A stretch of 64,000 nucleotides of DNA from the NCBI GenBank assembly GCA_031769625.1, contig JAUIMM010001249.1, positions 124,001 through 188,000 on the forward strand, in the 5' to 3' direction. A program made the translations under genes and the position numbers. Source of the stretch: Taudactylus pleione. Lineage: Eukaryota > Chordata > Amphibia > Anura > Myobatrachidae. Below, piece by piece: positions 9,595 to 20,700 of this stretch. How positions within the stretch are numbered: the first letter of the stretch is position 1; each line of letters opens with the position of its first letter. The notes beneath the pieces are model-generated. The model saw only the letters and a list, made by a program, of their open reading frames with translations, was not told where the DNA came from and searched no databases.

Positions 9595-12500
9595 TCACTT
9601 TGTTACACAGGAAGACCCCTCCCCCGAGGAACCTTCCTGCTTACAAGGCACCCCAGAAGTGATACCTTCACCAGACGATGACACAACCATACACACACCC
9701 TCCACCACATCCACACCATCCCCAAGAGGCACAGCACCCGCAGTTGGTTCACCCGGCCCATCGGCCCCAACCGCAGACACCAACCCCACCTCAACAATAC
9801 CCTGCCTGTCCCCACCAGTCAGGGAAACAAAAGCAGGATCAGGGTCAGGATCTGGCGGTTTTGGATCCACCAAGATGACTGGAGCTTCCTGACTTGGAGG
9901 TATCATCTCCCAAGAATCTCCCAAAATAACAGACTCAGGGGTTTCCTCCACTATGTCTGCTCCGGCAGAAAACACTCCAACCTCCTCCATCTTCCCTAAA
10001 CCCTTTCCTTCACCACTTGACCCTGTCAATCCCAGATTCGACAGGTCCCACTCCAGCTTACCACCCTGTTCCACATTCTTTGATTTTACCGTAACCTTAC
10101 CCCCTCTTCTCCTGTTTTTCGCTTTAGCACCTTCCGCAGCTTCCCCAAAGGTACTTTTCCTACTGACCTTCTTTCTCACCTCAGAAGGCCGAGCAACCTG
10201 AACCAAATCACCACTTTCCTGCCTTACTATCTCCCCCCCCTTCTCCGCTACCTCCTCCTCCTCGTCATCTGCCACAGAGAATGTAAAGCGATTTGAAAGC
10301 TGGACAACATCCTCCCTTTGCCCTACCCTCCTCTTCCTATTTGACTTCACAACTGTAAAGGAAGATTCTCCCCTCTCTACCGGCACCTCCTTCTGGATTT
10401 TGGCAGCTTCCAGCACCTCTTTTCCACTACCTACTTCCTCACCCTCCTCAATGTCACTCAGACTGGCCCCTCTCGTTGGAGGTTCTATGACCACCGGCAA
10501 ACTCCCAATAGCACTTTCCTCATTGTGCGATGCCGAGGGGCAACGGCTATAAGGATGACCGATACACCCACAGAGATTACACTTCACCACATCACAATCT
10601 CTAGAGAGGTGACCCAACTCGCCACACATGGCACACTTGACCTCAGGGCAATTGTTAGAAAAATGCCTAAAGCTGCCACAACGATGACAGACTCTTGGCT
10701 GACCGGGGTAGAAAGCCTGGATCTTATCTCGGCCAATAAAAGTTGCTGCCGGAATATGCTTTGTCTCTATACCTACCCTGTTTAGCCTGACAAAGACAGA
10801 ATAAGCTCCACCCCACACCCCCTTTGTGTAGTCAATTTTCTCCAGGCATGTGGACAATACTGTACAAAAGCGGGATAACCAGAACAGGATGTCCTGCACT
10901 GGGAGGCTCTCATTTCTCACCAGGATAGTGACTTTAACCCTATCCTGGCGAGAGACCATTTGAGACCTGTAATTACTAAAGGGTGTCGCACCCTTCTTCT
11001 CCTCCCACCTAGACGCAAATGCCTGTAACCCCCGCAGAGTCTGAAAACTCAGATCATACTCCGGGGTTCTGATGGGGTGAATGCAGGCAAAGAGGTCTAT
11101 GGGTGAGAATCCCAAGGAGAAAACCATCTCTAGAAAAACACCCTTACTTGGCGGGTCCCCTTCAGCTACCCACTTTAGCTGCACCACATTCCGCCTTCTT
11201 ATCGGGGTACCACCACCAATACCACTCCCACCACCATCACCACTGGTAGCGGCATTAGGAAACCTTGGTGCCCCTCCACCAGACACTATTGTCGCATAAG
11301 ACTTGGGCATAGGCTGGCCCATACTTTCCAGTCTGGAATTATTTTCAGCAATCAATTCAATTGCCGCACGGATCCTCTCAGGCCCCCCTATTCCCCCATA
11401 CAGTGAGTCTGCAACTTTTAATTGTTCCTCCGACAAAGTGGACCTGTCCAGAGGGGGCAGACCCTGTACCAGGCTAGCACCTGCCCTCAGTACCGGAGCC
11501 CCTGGGACAACAGCTGTGGCCTTGTTAACATCTTCCTCCACCCTGTCAGCAATCAGCAACATTTCTGCATCAAGGGAGTCATTCCCACAGTCAGCCGCTA
11601 CCACCCTCCTCCCAACAGCTGGCAAATCAGTACCGGGCGCCAGCATAATACCGGCAGGCATGACACACTCACCGGATCCAACAGCAGTGTTCCCGATCAC
11701 CGTGGGAACCACGGCCACGTCCCCATCCACCAGCCGGCGGGGAGCTTCCTCCAACTCCATGGCTCCGTCAGCAACAATCACCAAAGGCACTTCCGCCCTG
11801 CCACCGTGAAGCGCATCGTGACCCGCATCGTGACCCGCAGAGAGCCGGGTCCCCGCAGCCATCTTCCGGACTCTGTGGATTAACTCCTTCGGGCCCGCAA
11901 CAGCCGCTGAGACACCCACCATGTCTTCCGACTTGATCTCCGTGCCGCCTCCTTCCCCGATCTCGTCGTCTCCGACCTCCATCGGCGCCATCTTGGGACC
12001 TGAAATAGCCTGTTTCTGCAGACTCGATTCCCAAAACGCCTCTGAAGACTCCTCCATCCTCGCTGGGGCTGCCACCGGGCCCGCCAGGCTCAGCAGATAG
12101 AGTACTCTGCCCTTGTACTTGGCCCGCTTCTCCGCCAGCATCAGGAGCTCATCTTTGATGATCAGCCTCCCCTCGTTCGTGGATGTCAAGAACTTCTTCT
12201 TCTTGGAGGCAATCCGAGCAGACACCCGACCAGCCTCCTTTCTCAAAGCCGCAACATCCATAGCCAGGAACGTCTCCTGTTCAGCGGCAGCGGCAGCGGC
12301 AGCGGCAGCGGCAGCAGCGGCGGCGGCAGCAGCAGCAGCAGCGGCCCCGTCTCCCTCGGAATCAGACTCCAGGGAATCTTCCTCCAAGAGACGCTGAGCA
12401 TCGGGACAGATCTCCTCCTCCATCTCCGTCTCCGTCTCCGCACAAAAGGTAAGCAGACCCGGGGGAACTGGCTCTACTCCTGGGGTTGCTTCACTCCCAG

Positions 12501-12783
12501 GGGAGCTTACCACCATCTCACACCCTAGAGTTAAGTCCTCACTCATAGGGGAGCACTGCGTTAGCCCGCACCCTGAAGTTAAATCGCCACTCACAGGGGG
12601 GCCATGCAGCATGGGGTCCAAAGTCCGGCTCTCACCATCTTCCACGGCCACATCCAGCCGGGAGAGCACCACCACCGGTCGGCCAGTACTTCCAGCAGGC
12701 CCTCCACCACCTCCAGGATCCGGGCCCTCAGAGACTTCCAGGACCCCGGGATCTCCTCCACCATCTCCCGGCAGGCCCTCCAT
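9595..12783 (-). CDS. LINE ORF1: RNA-binding zinc-knuckle protein
   Basis: Intact frame of 1062 aa from ATG at 12781-12783 to TGA at 9595-9597. ORF1 proteins bind the LINE RNA and package it with ORF2. The N-terminal 500 residues are acidic and Gly/Pro-rich low-complexity sequence, including 21 consecutive Ala codons (residues 147-167) and a Lys-rich stretch after them. Residues about 525-697 look like a folded domain containing FLEMVFSLGF and ending in FYPGQPRVCHRC. Three consecutive C-x2-C-x4-H-x4-C knuckles follow at residues 699-748 (starting CHRCG, CAMCG and CNLCG). The C-terminal 310 residues are charged, with basic KKVSRKS and KNRRRGGK patches, then acidic and Pro-rich. From memory, the domain plus three knuckles resembles Tx1-clade ORF1 and vertebrate ZCCHC3. 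It differs from mammalian L1 ORF1, which is a coiled-coil trimer. The length is large for a LINE ORF1. Confidence 0.88.
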   Translation of the reverse strand: MEGLPGDGGGDPGVLEVSEGPDPGGGGGPAGSTGRPVVVLSRLDVAVEDGESRTLDPMLHGPPVSGDLTSGCGLTQCSPMSEDLTLGCEMVVSSPGSEATPGVEPVPPGLLTFCAETETEMEEEICPDAQRLLEEDSLESDSEGDGAAAAAAAAAAAAAAAAAAAAAEQETFLAMDVAALRKEAGRVSARIASKKKKFLTSTNEGRLIIKDELLMLAEKRAKYKGRVLYLLSLAGPVAAPARMEESSEAFWESSLQKQAISGPKMAPMEVGDDEIGEGGGTEIKSEDMVGVSAAVAGPKELIHRVRKMAAGTRLSAGHDAGHDALHGGRAEVPLVIVADGAMELEEAPRRLVDGDVAVVPTVIGNTAVGSGECVMPAGIMLAPGTDLPAVGRRVVAADCGNDSLDAEMLLIADRVEEDVNKATAVVPGAPVLRAGASLVQGLPPLDRSTLSEEQLKVADSLYGGIGGPERIRAAIELIAENNSRLESMGQPMPKSYATIVSGGGAPRFPNAATSGDGGGSGIGGGTPIRRRNVVQLKWVAEGDPPSKGVFLEMVFSLGFSPIDLFACIHPIRTPEYDLSFQTLRGLQAFASRWEEKKGATPFSNYRSQMVSRQDRVKVTILVRNESLPVQDILFWLSRFCTVLSTCLEKIDYTKGVWGGAYSVFVRLNRVGIETKHIPAATFIGRDKIQAFYPGQPRVCHRCGSFRHFSNNCPEVKCAMCGELGHLSRDCDVVKCNLCGCIGHPYSRCPSASHNEESAIGSLPVVIEPPTRGASLSDIEEGEEVGSGKEVLEAAKIQKEVPVERGESSFTVVKSNRKRRVGQREDVVQLSNRFTFSVADDEEEEVAEKGGEIVRQESGDLVQVARPSEVRKKVSRKSTFGEAAEGAKAKNRRRGGKVTVKSKNVEQGGKLEWDLSNLGLTGSSGEGKGLGKMEEVGVFSAGADIVEETPESVILGDSWEMIPPSQEAPVILVDPKPPDPDPDPAFVSLTGGDRQGIVEVGLVSAVGADGPGEPTAGAVPLGDGVDVVEGVCMVVSSSGEGITSGVPCKQEGSSGEGSSCVTK
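10540..10689 (-). other. Three CCHC zinc knuckles of ORF1
   Basis: Residues 699-748 of ORF1. All three have exact C-x2-C-x4-H-x4-C spacing: C-HR-C-GSFR-H-FSNN-C, C-AM-C-GELG-H-LSRD-C and C-NL-C-GCIG-H-PYSR-C. All twelve zinc ligands are present. Such knuckles bind single-stranded nucleic acid in retroelement Gag and ORF1 proteins. Confidence 0.95.
12283..12345 (-). repeat. GCN trinucleotide repeat encoding polyalanine
   Basis: Sixty-three bases that read as 21 Ala codons on the minus strand (plus-strand AGC and GGC triplets), within ORF1 residues 147-167. The mixture of AGC and GGC triplets in short runs suggests replication slippage in steps of three. Length changes here would keep the frame. 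Confidence 0.9.
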
Positions 12784-12874
12784 CCTCCCTGGGGAGGGAC
12801 ACTCCAGACAGTCCCTGGCTGCAAATCACTTCCAGAGGCCTAAGAGCTGAATCACAGGCGACCTCTAGGGGCGA
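12784..12874 (-). other. LINE 5'-UTR
   Basis: Ninety-one bases between the satellite junction and the ORF1 ATG. It is GC-rich and contains AGAGGTCGCC and CCAGGGAGG just before the ATG. A full-length LINE normally has an internal promoter at its 5' end; I recognise no promoter element. The short length may mean a naturally short leader or a slight 5' truncation. The extreme 5' base is ambiguous because the element's last bases (CGA) abut satellite GGT. Confidence 0.65.
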
Positions 12875-13780
12875 GGTCTTCAACACATCCAGTGAAATTT
12901 TGAGCTGTCTGTGTTTACTACAAGAGGAGATATCACAAAGTATGCGCTTTTGTTATTTCCATTGCTTTCAATGCATTTTGGCCTAAAACGTGCATTTGCT
13001 GTTTTCTCTTAAACGCAACATGGGAGAAAAACCATTTCACATCACATTTGTGGGTCTTGGTCTTCAACACATCCAGTGAAATTTTGAGCTGTCTGTGTTT
13101 GCTACAAGAGGAGATATCACAAAGTATGCGCTTTTGTTATTTCCATTGCTTTCAATGTATTTTGGCCTAAAACTTGCATTTGCTGTTTTCTCTTAAACGC
13201 AACATGGGAGAAAAACCATTTCATATCACATTTGTGGGTTTTGGTCTTCAACACATCCAGTGAAATTTTGAGCTGTCTGTGTTTGCTACAAGAGGAGATA
13301 TCACAAAGTATGCGCTTTTGTTGTTTCCATTGCTTTCAAAGCATTTTGGCCTCAAACGTGCATTTGCTGTTTTCTCTTAAACGCAACATGGGAGAAAAAC
13401 CATTTCACATCACATTTGTGGGTTTTGGTCTTCAACACATCCAGTGAAATTTTGAGCTGTCTGTGTTTGCTACAAGAGGAGATATCACAAAGTATGCGCT
13501 TTTGTTATTTCCATTGCTTTCAATGTATTTTGGCCTAAAACTTGCATTTGCTGTTTTCTCTTAAACGCAACATGGGAGAAAAACCATTTCACATCACATT
13601 TGTGGGTCTTGGTCTTCAACACATCCAGTGAAATTTTGAGCTGTCTGTGTTTGCTACAAGAGGAGATATCACAAAGTATGCGCTTTTCTTGTTTCCATTG
13701 CTTTCAAAGCATTTTGGCCTAAAACGTGCATTTGCTGTTTTCTCTTAAACGCAACATGGGAGAAAAACCATTTCACATCA

Positions 13781-16700
13781 CATTTGTGGGTCTTGGTCTT
13801 CAACACATCCAGTGAAATTTTGAGCTGTCTGTGTTTGCTACAAGAGGAGATATCACAAAGTATGCGCTTTTGTTGTTTTCATTGCTTTCAATGCATTTTG
13901 GCCTAAAACGTGCATTTGCTGTTTTCTCTTAAACGCAACATGGGAGAAAAACCATTTCACATCACATTTGTGGGTCTTGGTCTTCAACACATCCAGTGAA
14001 ATTTTGAGCTGTCTGTGTTTGCTACAAGAGGAGATAACACAAAGTATGCGCTTTTGTGTTTCCATTGCTTTCAATGCATTTTGGCCTCAAACGTGCATTT
14101 GCTGTTTTCTCTTAAACGCAACATGGGAGAAAAACCATTTCACATCACATTTGTGGGTCTTGGTCTTCAACACATCCAGTGAAATTTTGAGCTGTCTGTG
14201 TTTGCTACAAGAGGAGATATCACAAAGTATGCGCTTTTGTTATTTCCATTGCTTTCAATGCATTTTGGCCTAAAACTTGCATTTGCTGTTTTCTCTTAAA
14301 CGCAACATGGGAGAAAAACCATTTCACATCACATTTCTGGGTCTTGGTCTTCAACACATCCAGTGAAATTTTGAGCTGTCTGTGTTTGCTACAAGAGGAG
14401 ATATCACAAAGTATGCGCTTTTGTGTTTCCATTGCTTTCAATGCATTTTGGCCTCAAACGTGCATTTGCTGTTTTCTCTTAAACGCAACATGGGAGAAAA
14501 ACCATTTCACATCACATTTGTGGGTCTTGGTCTTCAACACATCCAGTGAAATTTTGAGCTGTCTGTGTTTGCTACAAGAGGAGATATCACAAAGTATGCG
14601 CTTTTGTTGTTTTCATTGCTTTCAATGCATTTTGGCCTAAAACGTGCATTTGCTGTTTTCTCTTAAACGCAACATGGGAGAAAAACCATTTCACATCACA
14701 TTTTTGGGTCTTGGTCTTCAACACATCCAGTGAAATTTTGAGCTGTCTGTGTTTGCTACAAGAAGAGATAACACAAAGTATGCGCTTTTGTGTTTCCATT
14801 GTTTTCAATGCATTTTGGCCTCAAACGTGCATTTGCTGTTTTCTCTTAAACGCAACATGGGAGAAAAACCATTTCACATCACATTTGTGGGTTTTGGTCT
14901 TCAACACATCCAGTGAAATTTTGAGCTGTCTGTGTTTGCTACAAGAGGAGATATCACAAAGTATGCGCTTTTGTTGTTTTCATTGCTTTCAATGCATTTT
15001 GGCCTAAAACGTGCATTTGCTGTTTTCTCTTAAACGCAACATGGGAGAAAAACCATTTCACATCACATTTGTGGGTCTTGGTCTTCAACACATCCAGTGA
15101 AATTTTGAGCTGTCTGTGTTTGCTACAAGAGGAGATATCACAAAGTATGCGCTTTTGTTGTTTTCATTGCTTTCAATGCATTTTGGCCTAAAACGTGCAT
15201 TTGCTGTTTTCTCTTAAACGCAACATGGGAGAAAAACCATTTCACATCACATTTGTGGGTCTTGGTCTTCAGCACATCCAGTGAAATTTTGAGCTGTCTG
15301 TGTTTGCTACAAGAGGAGATATCACAAAGTATGCGCTTTTGTTATTTCCATTGCTTTCAATGTATTTTGGCCTAAAACTTGCATTTGCTGTTTTCTCTTA
15401 AACGCAACATGGGAGAAAAACCATTTCACATCACATTTGTGGGTCTTGGTCTTCAACACATCCAGTGAAATTTTGAGCTGTCTGTGTTTGCTACAAGAGG
15501 AGATATCACAAAGTATGCGCTTTTCTTGTTTCCATTGCTTTCAAAGCATTTTGGCCTAAAACGTGCATTTGCTGTTTTCTCTTAAATGCAACATGGGAGA
15601 AAAACCATTTCACATCACATTTGTGGGTCTTGGTCTTCAACACATCCAGTGAAATTTTGAGCTGTCTGTGTTTGCTACAAGAGGAGATATCACAAAGTAT
15701 GCGCTTTTGTTGTTTTCATTGCTTTCAATGCATTTTGGCCTAAAACGTGCATTTGCTGTTTTCTCTTAAACGCAACATGGGAGAAAAACCATTTCACATC
15801 ACATTTGTGGGTCTTGGTCTTCAACACATCCAGTGAAATTTTGAGCTGTCTGTGTTTGCTACAAGAGGAGATAACACAAAGTATGCGCTTTTGTGTTTCC
15901 ATTGCTTTCAATGCATTTTGGCCTCAAACGTGCATTTGCTGTTTTCTCTTAAACGCAACATGGGAGAAAAACCATTTCACATCACATTTGTGGGTCTTGG
16001 TCTTCAACACATCCAGTGAAATTTTGAGCTGTCTGTGTTTGCTACAAGAGGAGATATCACAAAGTATGCGCTTTTGTTATTTCCATTGCTTTCAATGCAT
16101 TTTGGCCTAAAACTTGCATTTGCTGTTTTCTCTTAAACGCAACATGGGAGAAAAACCATTTCACATCACATTTCTGGGTCTTGGTCTTCAACACATCCAG
16201 TGAAATTTTGAGCTGTCTGTGTTTGCTACAAGAGGAGATATCACAAAGTATGCGCTTTTGTGTTTCCATTGCTTTCAATGCATTTTGGCCTCAAACGTGC
16301 ATTTGCTGTTTTCTCTTAAACGCAACATGGGAGAAAAACCATTTCACATCACATTTGTGGGTCTTGGTCTTCAACACATCCAGTGAAATTTTGAGCTGTC
16401 TGTGTTTGCTACAAGAAGAGATAACACAAAGTATGCGCTTTTGTGTTTCCATTGCTTTCAATGCATTTTGGCCTCAAACGTGCATTTGCTGTTTTCTCTT
16501 AAACGCAACATGGGAGAAAAACCATTTCACATCACATTTGTGGGTTTTGGTCTTCAACACATCCAGTGAAATTTTGAGCTGTCTGTGTTTGCTACAAGAG
16601 GAGATATCTCAAAGTATGCGCTTTTGTTGTTTTCATTGCTTTCAATGCATTTTGGCCTAAAACGTGCATTTGCTGTTTTCTCTTAAACGCAACATGGGAG

Positions 16701-17270
16701 AAAAACCATTTCACATCACATTTGTGGGTCTTGGTCTTCAACACATCCAGTGAAATTTTGAGCTGTCTGTGTTTGCTACAAGAGGAGATATCACAAAGTA
16801 TGCGCTTTTGTTGTTTTCATTGCTTTCAATGCATTTTGGCCTAAAACGTGCATTTGCTGTTTTCTCTTAAACGCAACATGGGAGAAAAACCATTTCACAT
16901 CACATTTGTGGGTCTTGGTCTTCAACACATCCAGTGAAATTTTGAGCTGTCTGTGTTTGCTACAAGAGGAGATATCACAAAGTATGCGCTTTTGTTATTT
17001 CCATTGCTTTCAATGTATTTTGGCCTAAAACTTGCATTTGCTGTTTTCTCTTAAACGCAACATGGGAGAAAAACCATTTCACATCACATTTGTGGGTCTT
17101 GGTCTTCAACACATCCAGTGAAATTTTGAGCTGTCTGTGTTTGCTACAAGAGGAGATATCACAAAGTATGCGCTTTTCTTGTTTCCATTGCTTTCAAAGC
17201 ATTTTGGCCTAAAACGTGCATTTGCTGTTTTCTCTTAAACGCAACATGGGAGAAAAACCATTTCACATCA
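13781..17270. repeat. 10-mer higher-order unit, two copies
   Basis: Copy 1 (13781-15617, 1837 bp) reads A-D-C-D'-A-D-A-A-C-E, where D' is the GATATC form of D. Copy 2 (15618-17270, 1653 bp) reads A-D-C-D'-D-A-A-C-E: the A monomer between D' and D has been lost. The first monomers are shifted by exactly 1837 bp (13968 to 15805, 14344 to 16181). Loss of the A monomer puts two 183-bp monomers side by side and creates a chance open frame of 159 codons at 16181-16660. Confidence 0.82.
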
Positions 17271-18699
17271 CATTTGTGGGTCTTGGTCTTCAACACATCC
17301 AGTGAAATTTTGAGCTGTCTGTGTTTGCTACAAGAGGAGATATCACAAAGTATGCGCTTTTGTTATTTCCATTGCTTTCAATGCATTTTGGCCTAAAACT
17401 TGCATTTGCTGTTTTCTCTTAAATGCAACATGGGAGAAAAACCATTTCACATCAGATTTGTGGGTTTTGGTCTTCAACACATCCAGTGAAATTTTGAGCT
17501 GTCTGTGTTTGCTACAAGAGGAGATATCACAAAGTATGCGCTTTTGTTGTTTCCATTGCTTTCAATGCATTTTGGCCTAAAACGTGCATTTGCTGTTTTC
17601 TCTTAAACGCAACATGGGAGAAAAACCATTTCACATCACATTTGTGGGTCTTGGTCTTCAACACATCCAGTGAAATTTTGAGCTGTCTGTGTTTGCTACA
17701 AGAGGAGATATCACAAAGTATGCACTTTTGTTGTTTTCAGTGCTTTCAATGCATTTTGGCCTAAAACGTGCATTTGCTGTTTTCTCTTAAACGCAACATG
17801 GGAGAAAAACCATTTCACATCACATTTGTGGGTCTTGGTCTTCAACACATCCATTGAAATTTTGAGCTGTCTGTGTTTGCTACAAGAGGAGATATCACAA
17901 AGTATGCGCTTTTGTTATTTCCATTGCTTTCAATGTATTTTGGCCTAAAACTTGCATTTGCTGTTTTCTCTTAAACGCAACATGGGAGAAAAACCATTTC
18001 ACATCACATTTGTGGGTTTTGGTCTTCAACACATCCAGTGAAATTTTGAGCTGTCTGTGTTTGCTACAAGAGGAGATAACACAAAGTATGCGCTTTTGTG
18101 TTTCCATTGCTTTCAATGCATTTTAGCCTCAAACGTGCATTTGCTGTTTTCTCTTAAACGCAACATGGGAGAAAAACCATTTCACATCACATTTGTGGGT
18201 TTTGGTCTTCAACACATCCAGTGAAATTTTGAGCTGTCTGTGTTTGCTACAAGAGGAGATATCACAAAGTATGCGCTTTTGTTGTTTCCATTGCTTTCAA
18301 AGCATTTTGGCCTCAAACGTGCATTTGCTGTTTTCTCTTAAACGCAACATGGGAGAAAAACCATTTCACATCACATTTGTGGGTTTTGGTCTTCAACACA
18401 TCCAGTGAAATTTTGAGCTGTCTGTGTTTGCTACAAGAGGAGATATCACAAAGTATGCGCTTTTGTTATTTCCATTGCTTTCAATGTATTTTGGCCTAAA
18501 ACTTGCATTTGCTGTTTTCTCTTAAACGCAACATGGGAGAAAAACCATTTCACATCACATTTGTGGGTCTTGGTCTTCAACACATCCAGTGAAATTTTGA
18601 GCTGTCTGTGTTTGCTACAAGAGGAGATATCACAAAGTATGCACTTTTGTTGTTTTCATTGCTTTCAATGCATTTTGGCCTAAAACGTGCATTTGCTGT

Positions 18700-20700
18700 T
18701 TTCTCTTAAACGCAACATGGGAGAAAAACCATTTCACATCACATTTGTGGGTCTTGGTCTTCAACACATCCAGTGAAATTTTGAGCTGTCTGTGTTTGCT
18801 ACAAGAGGAGATATCACAAAGTATGCGCTTTTGTTATTTCCATTGCTTTCAATGCATTTTGGCCTAAAACTTGCATTTGCTGTTTTCTCTTAAATGCAAC
18901 ATGGGAGAAAAACCATTTCACATCAGATTTGTGGGTTTTGGTCTTCAACACATCCAGTGAAATTTTGAGCTGTCTGTGTTTGCTACAAGAGGAGATAACA
19001 CAAAGTATGCGCTTTTGTTGTTTCCATTGCTTTCAATGCATTTTGGCCTAAAACGTGCATTTGCTGTTTTCTCTTAAACGCAACATGGGAGAAAAACCAT
19101 TTCACATCACATTTGTGGGTCTTGGTCTTCAACACATCCAGTGAAATTTTGAGCTGTCTGTGTTTGCTACAAGAGGAGATATCACAAAGTATGCACTTTT
19201 GTTATTTCCATTGCTTTCAATGTATTTTGGCCTAAAACTTGCATTTGCTGTTTTCTCTTAAACGCAACATGGGAGAAAAACCATGTCACATCACATTTGT
19301 GGGTTTTGGTCTTCAACACATCCAGTGAAATTTTGAGCTGTCTGTGTTTGCTACAAGAGGAGATAACACAAAGTATGCGCTTTTGTGTTTCCATTGCTTT
19401 CAATGCATTTTGGCCTCAAACGTGCATTTGCTGTTTTCTCTTAAATGCAACATGGGAGAAAAACCATTTCACATCACATTTGTGGGTCTTGGTCTTCAAC
19501 ACATCCAGTGAAATTTTGAGCTGTCTGTGTTTGCTACAAGAGAAGATATCACAAAGTATGCGCTTTTGTTATTTCCATTGCTTTCAATGCATTTTGGCCT
19601 AAAACTTGCATTTGCTGTTTTCTCTTAAACGCAACATGGGAGAAAAACCATTTCACATCACATTTGTGGGTCTTGGTCTTCAACACATCCAGTGAAATTT
19701 TGAGCTGTCTGTGTTTGCTACAAGAGGAGTTAACACAAAGTATGCGCTTTTGTGTTTCCATTGCTTTCAATGCATTTTGGCCTAAAACTTGCATTTGCTG
19801 TTTTCTCTTAAACGCAACATGGGAGAAAAACCATTTCACATCACATTTGTGGGTTTTGGTCTTCAACACATCCAGTGAAATTTTGAGCTGTCTGTGTTTG
19901 CTACAAGAGGAGATATCACAAAGTATGCGCTTTTGTTATTTCCATTGCTTTCAATGTATTTTGGCCTAAAACTTGCATTTGCTGTTTTCTCTTAAACGCA
20001 ACATGGGAGAAAAACCATTTCACATCACATTTGTGGGTTTTGGTCTTCAACACATCCAGTGAAATTTTGAGCTGTCTGTGTTTGCTACAAGAGGAGATAA
20101 CACAAAGTATGCGCTTTTGTGTTTCCATTGCTTTCAATGCATTTTGGCCTCAAACGTGCATTTGCTGTTTTCTCTTAAATGCAACATGGGAGAAAAACCA
20201 TTTCACATCACATTTGTGGGTCTTGGTCTTCAACACATCCAGTGAAATTTTGAGCTGTCTGTGTTTGCTACAAGAGGAGATATCACAAAGTATGCGCTTT
20301 TGTTATTTCCATTGCTTTCAATGCATTTTGGCCTAAAACTTGCATTTGCTGTTTTCTCTTAAACGCAACATGGGAGAAAAACCATTTCACATCACATTTC
20401 TGGGTCTTGGTCTTCAACACATCCAGTGAAATTTTGAGCTGTCTGTGTTTGCTACAAGAGGAGATATCACAAAGTATGCGCTTTTGTGTTTCCATTGCTT
20501 TAAATGCATTTTGGCTTCAAACGTGCATTTGCTGTTTTCTCTTAAACGCAACATGGGAGAAAAACCATTTCACATCACATTTGTGGGTCTTGGTCTTCAA
20601 CACATCCAGTGAAATTTTGAGCTGTCTGTGTTTGCTACAAGAGGAGATATCACAAAGTATGCGCTTTTGTTGTTTTCATTGCTTTCAATGCATTTTGGCC
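18700..20700. repeat. Block paralogous to 1.3-3.6 kb across the LINE
   Basis: Rare variants here match those near the left end. CCATGTCACATC occurs at 1826 and 19281 (17455 bp apart), CAAGAGAAGATATC follows in both, and the unusual GAGTTAAC variant occurs at 2456 and 19727 (17271 bp apart, one monomer fewer). Further on the shift settles at 17087 bp (3196 to 20283, 3320 to 20407). Without the LINE the separation is about 10.3 kb, or 56 monomers. Confidence 0.75.

Larger units (their letters stand above)
5708..12874 (-). mobile_element. Tx1-like LINE retrotransposon inserted in the satellite
   Basis: A 7167-bp insertion of non-satellite DNA, visibly richer in G+C than the array, with the layout 5'-UTR, ORF1, ORF2, 3'-UTR on the minus strand. 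ORF1 has three CCHC knuckles; ORF2 has an APE-like endonuclease, a reverse transcriptase and a C-terminal Cys/His motif. This is the architecture of the L1/Tx1 group, and the ORF1 type points to the Tx1 clade, common in amphibians and known for site-specific members (family knowledge). Left satellite stops at TGTGGGT (5707); right satellite resumes at GGTCTTCAAC (12875). An intact monomer has CTT between these, so 3 bp are missing and there is no target-site duplication. Only one in-frame stop damages the coding region, so the copy seems young. Exact end assignment could be off by a few bases. Tx1 assignment is less certain than LINE. Confidence 0.93.

Noticed and set aside
9527..9892. Plus-strand open frames opposite ORF1 and ORF2 (such as 9527-9892, 11303-11809, 11422-11883 and 12604-12850)
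   Set aside because: They are antisense shadows of the long minus-strand ORFs. Low-complexity Ser/Pro/Thr-rich readings result from the GC-rich complementary strand.
5708..12874. Endogenous retrovirus or LTR element
   Set aside because: There are no terminal repeats, protease, RNase H-integrase block or primer-binding site. The APE endonuclease upstream of the reverse transcriptase is diagnostic of a LINE.
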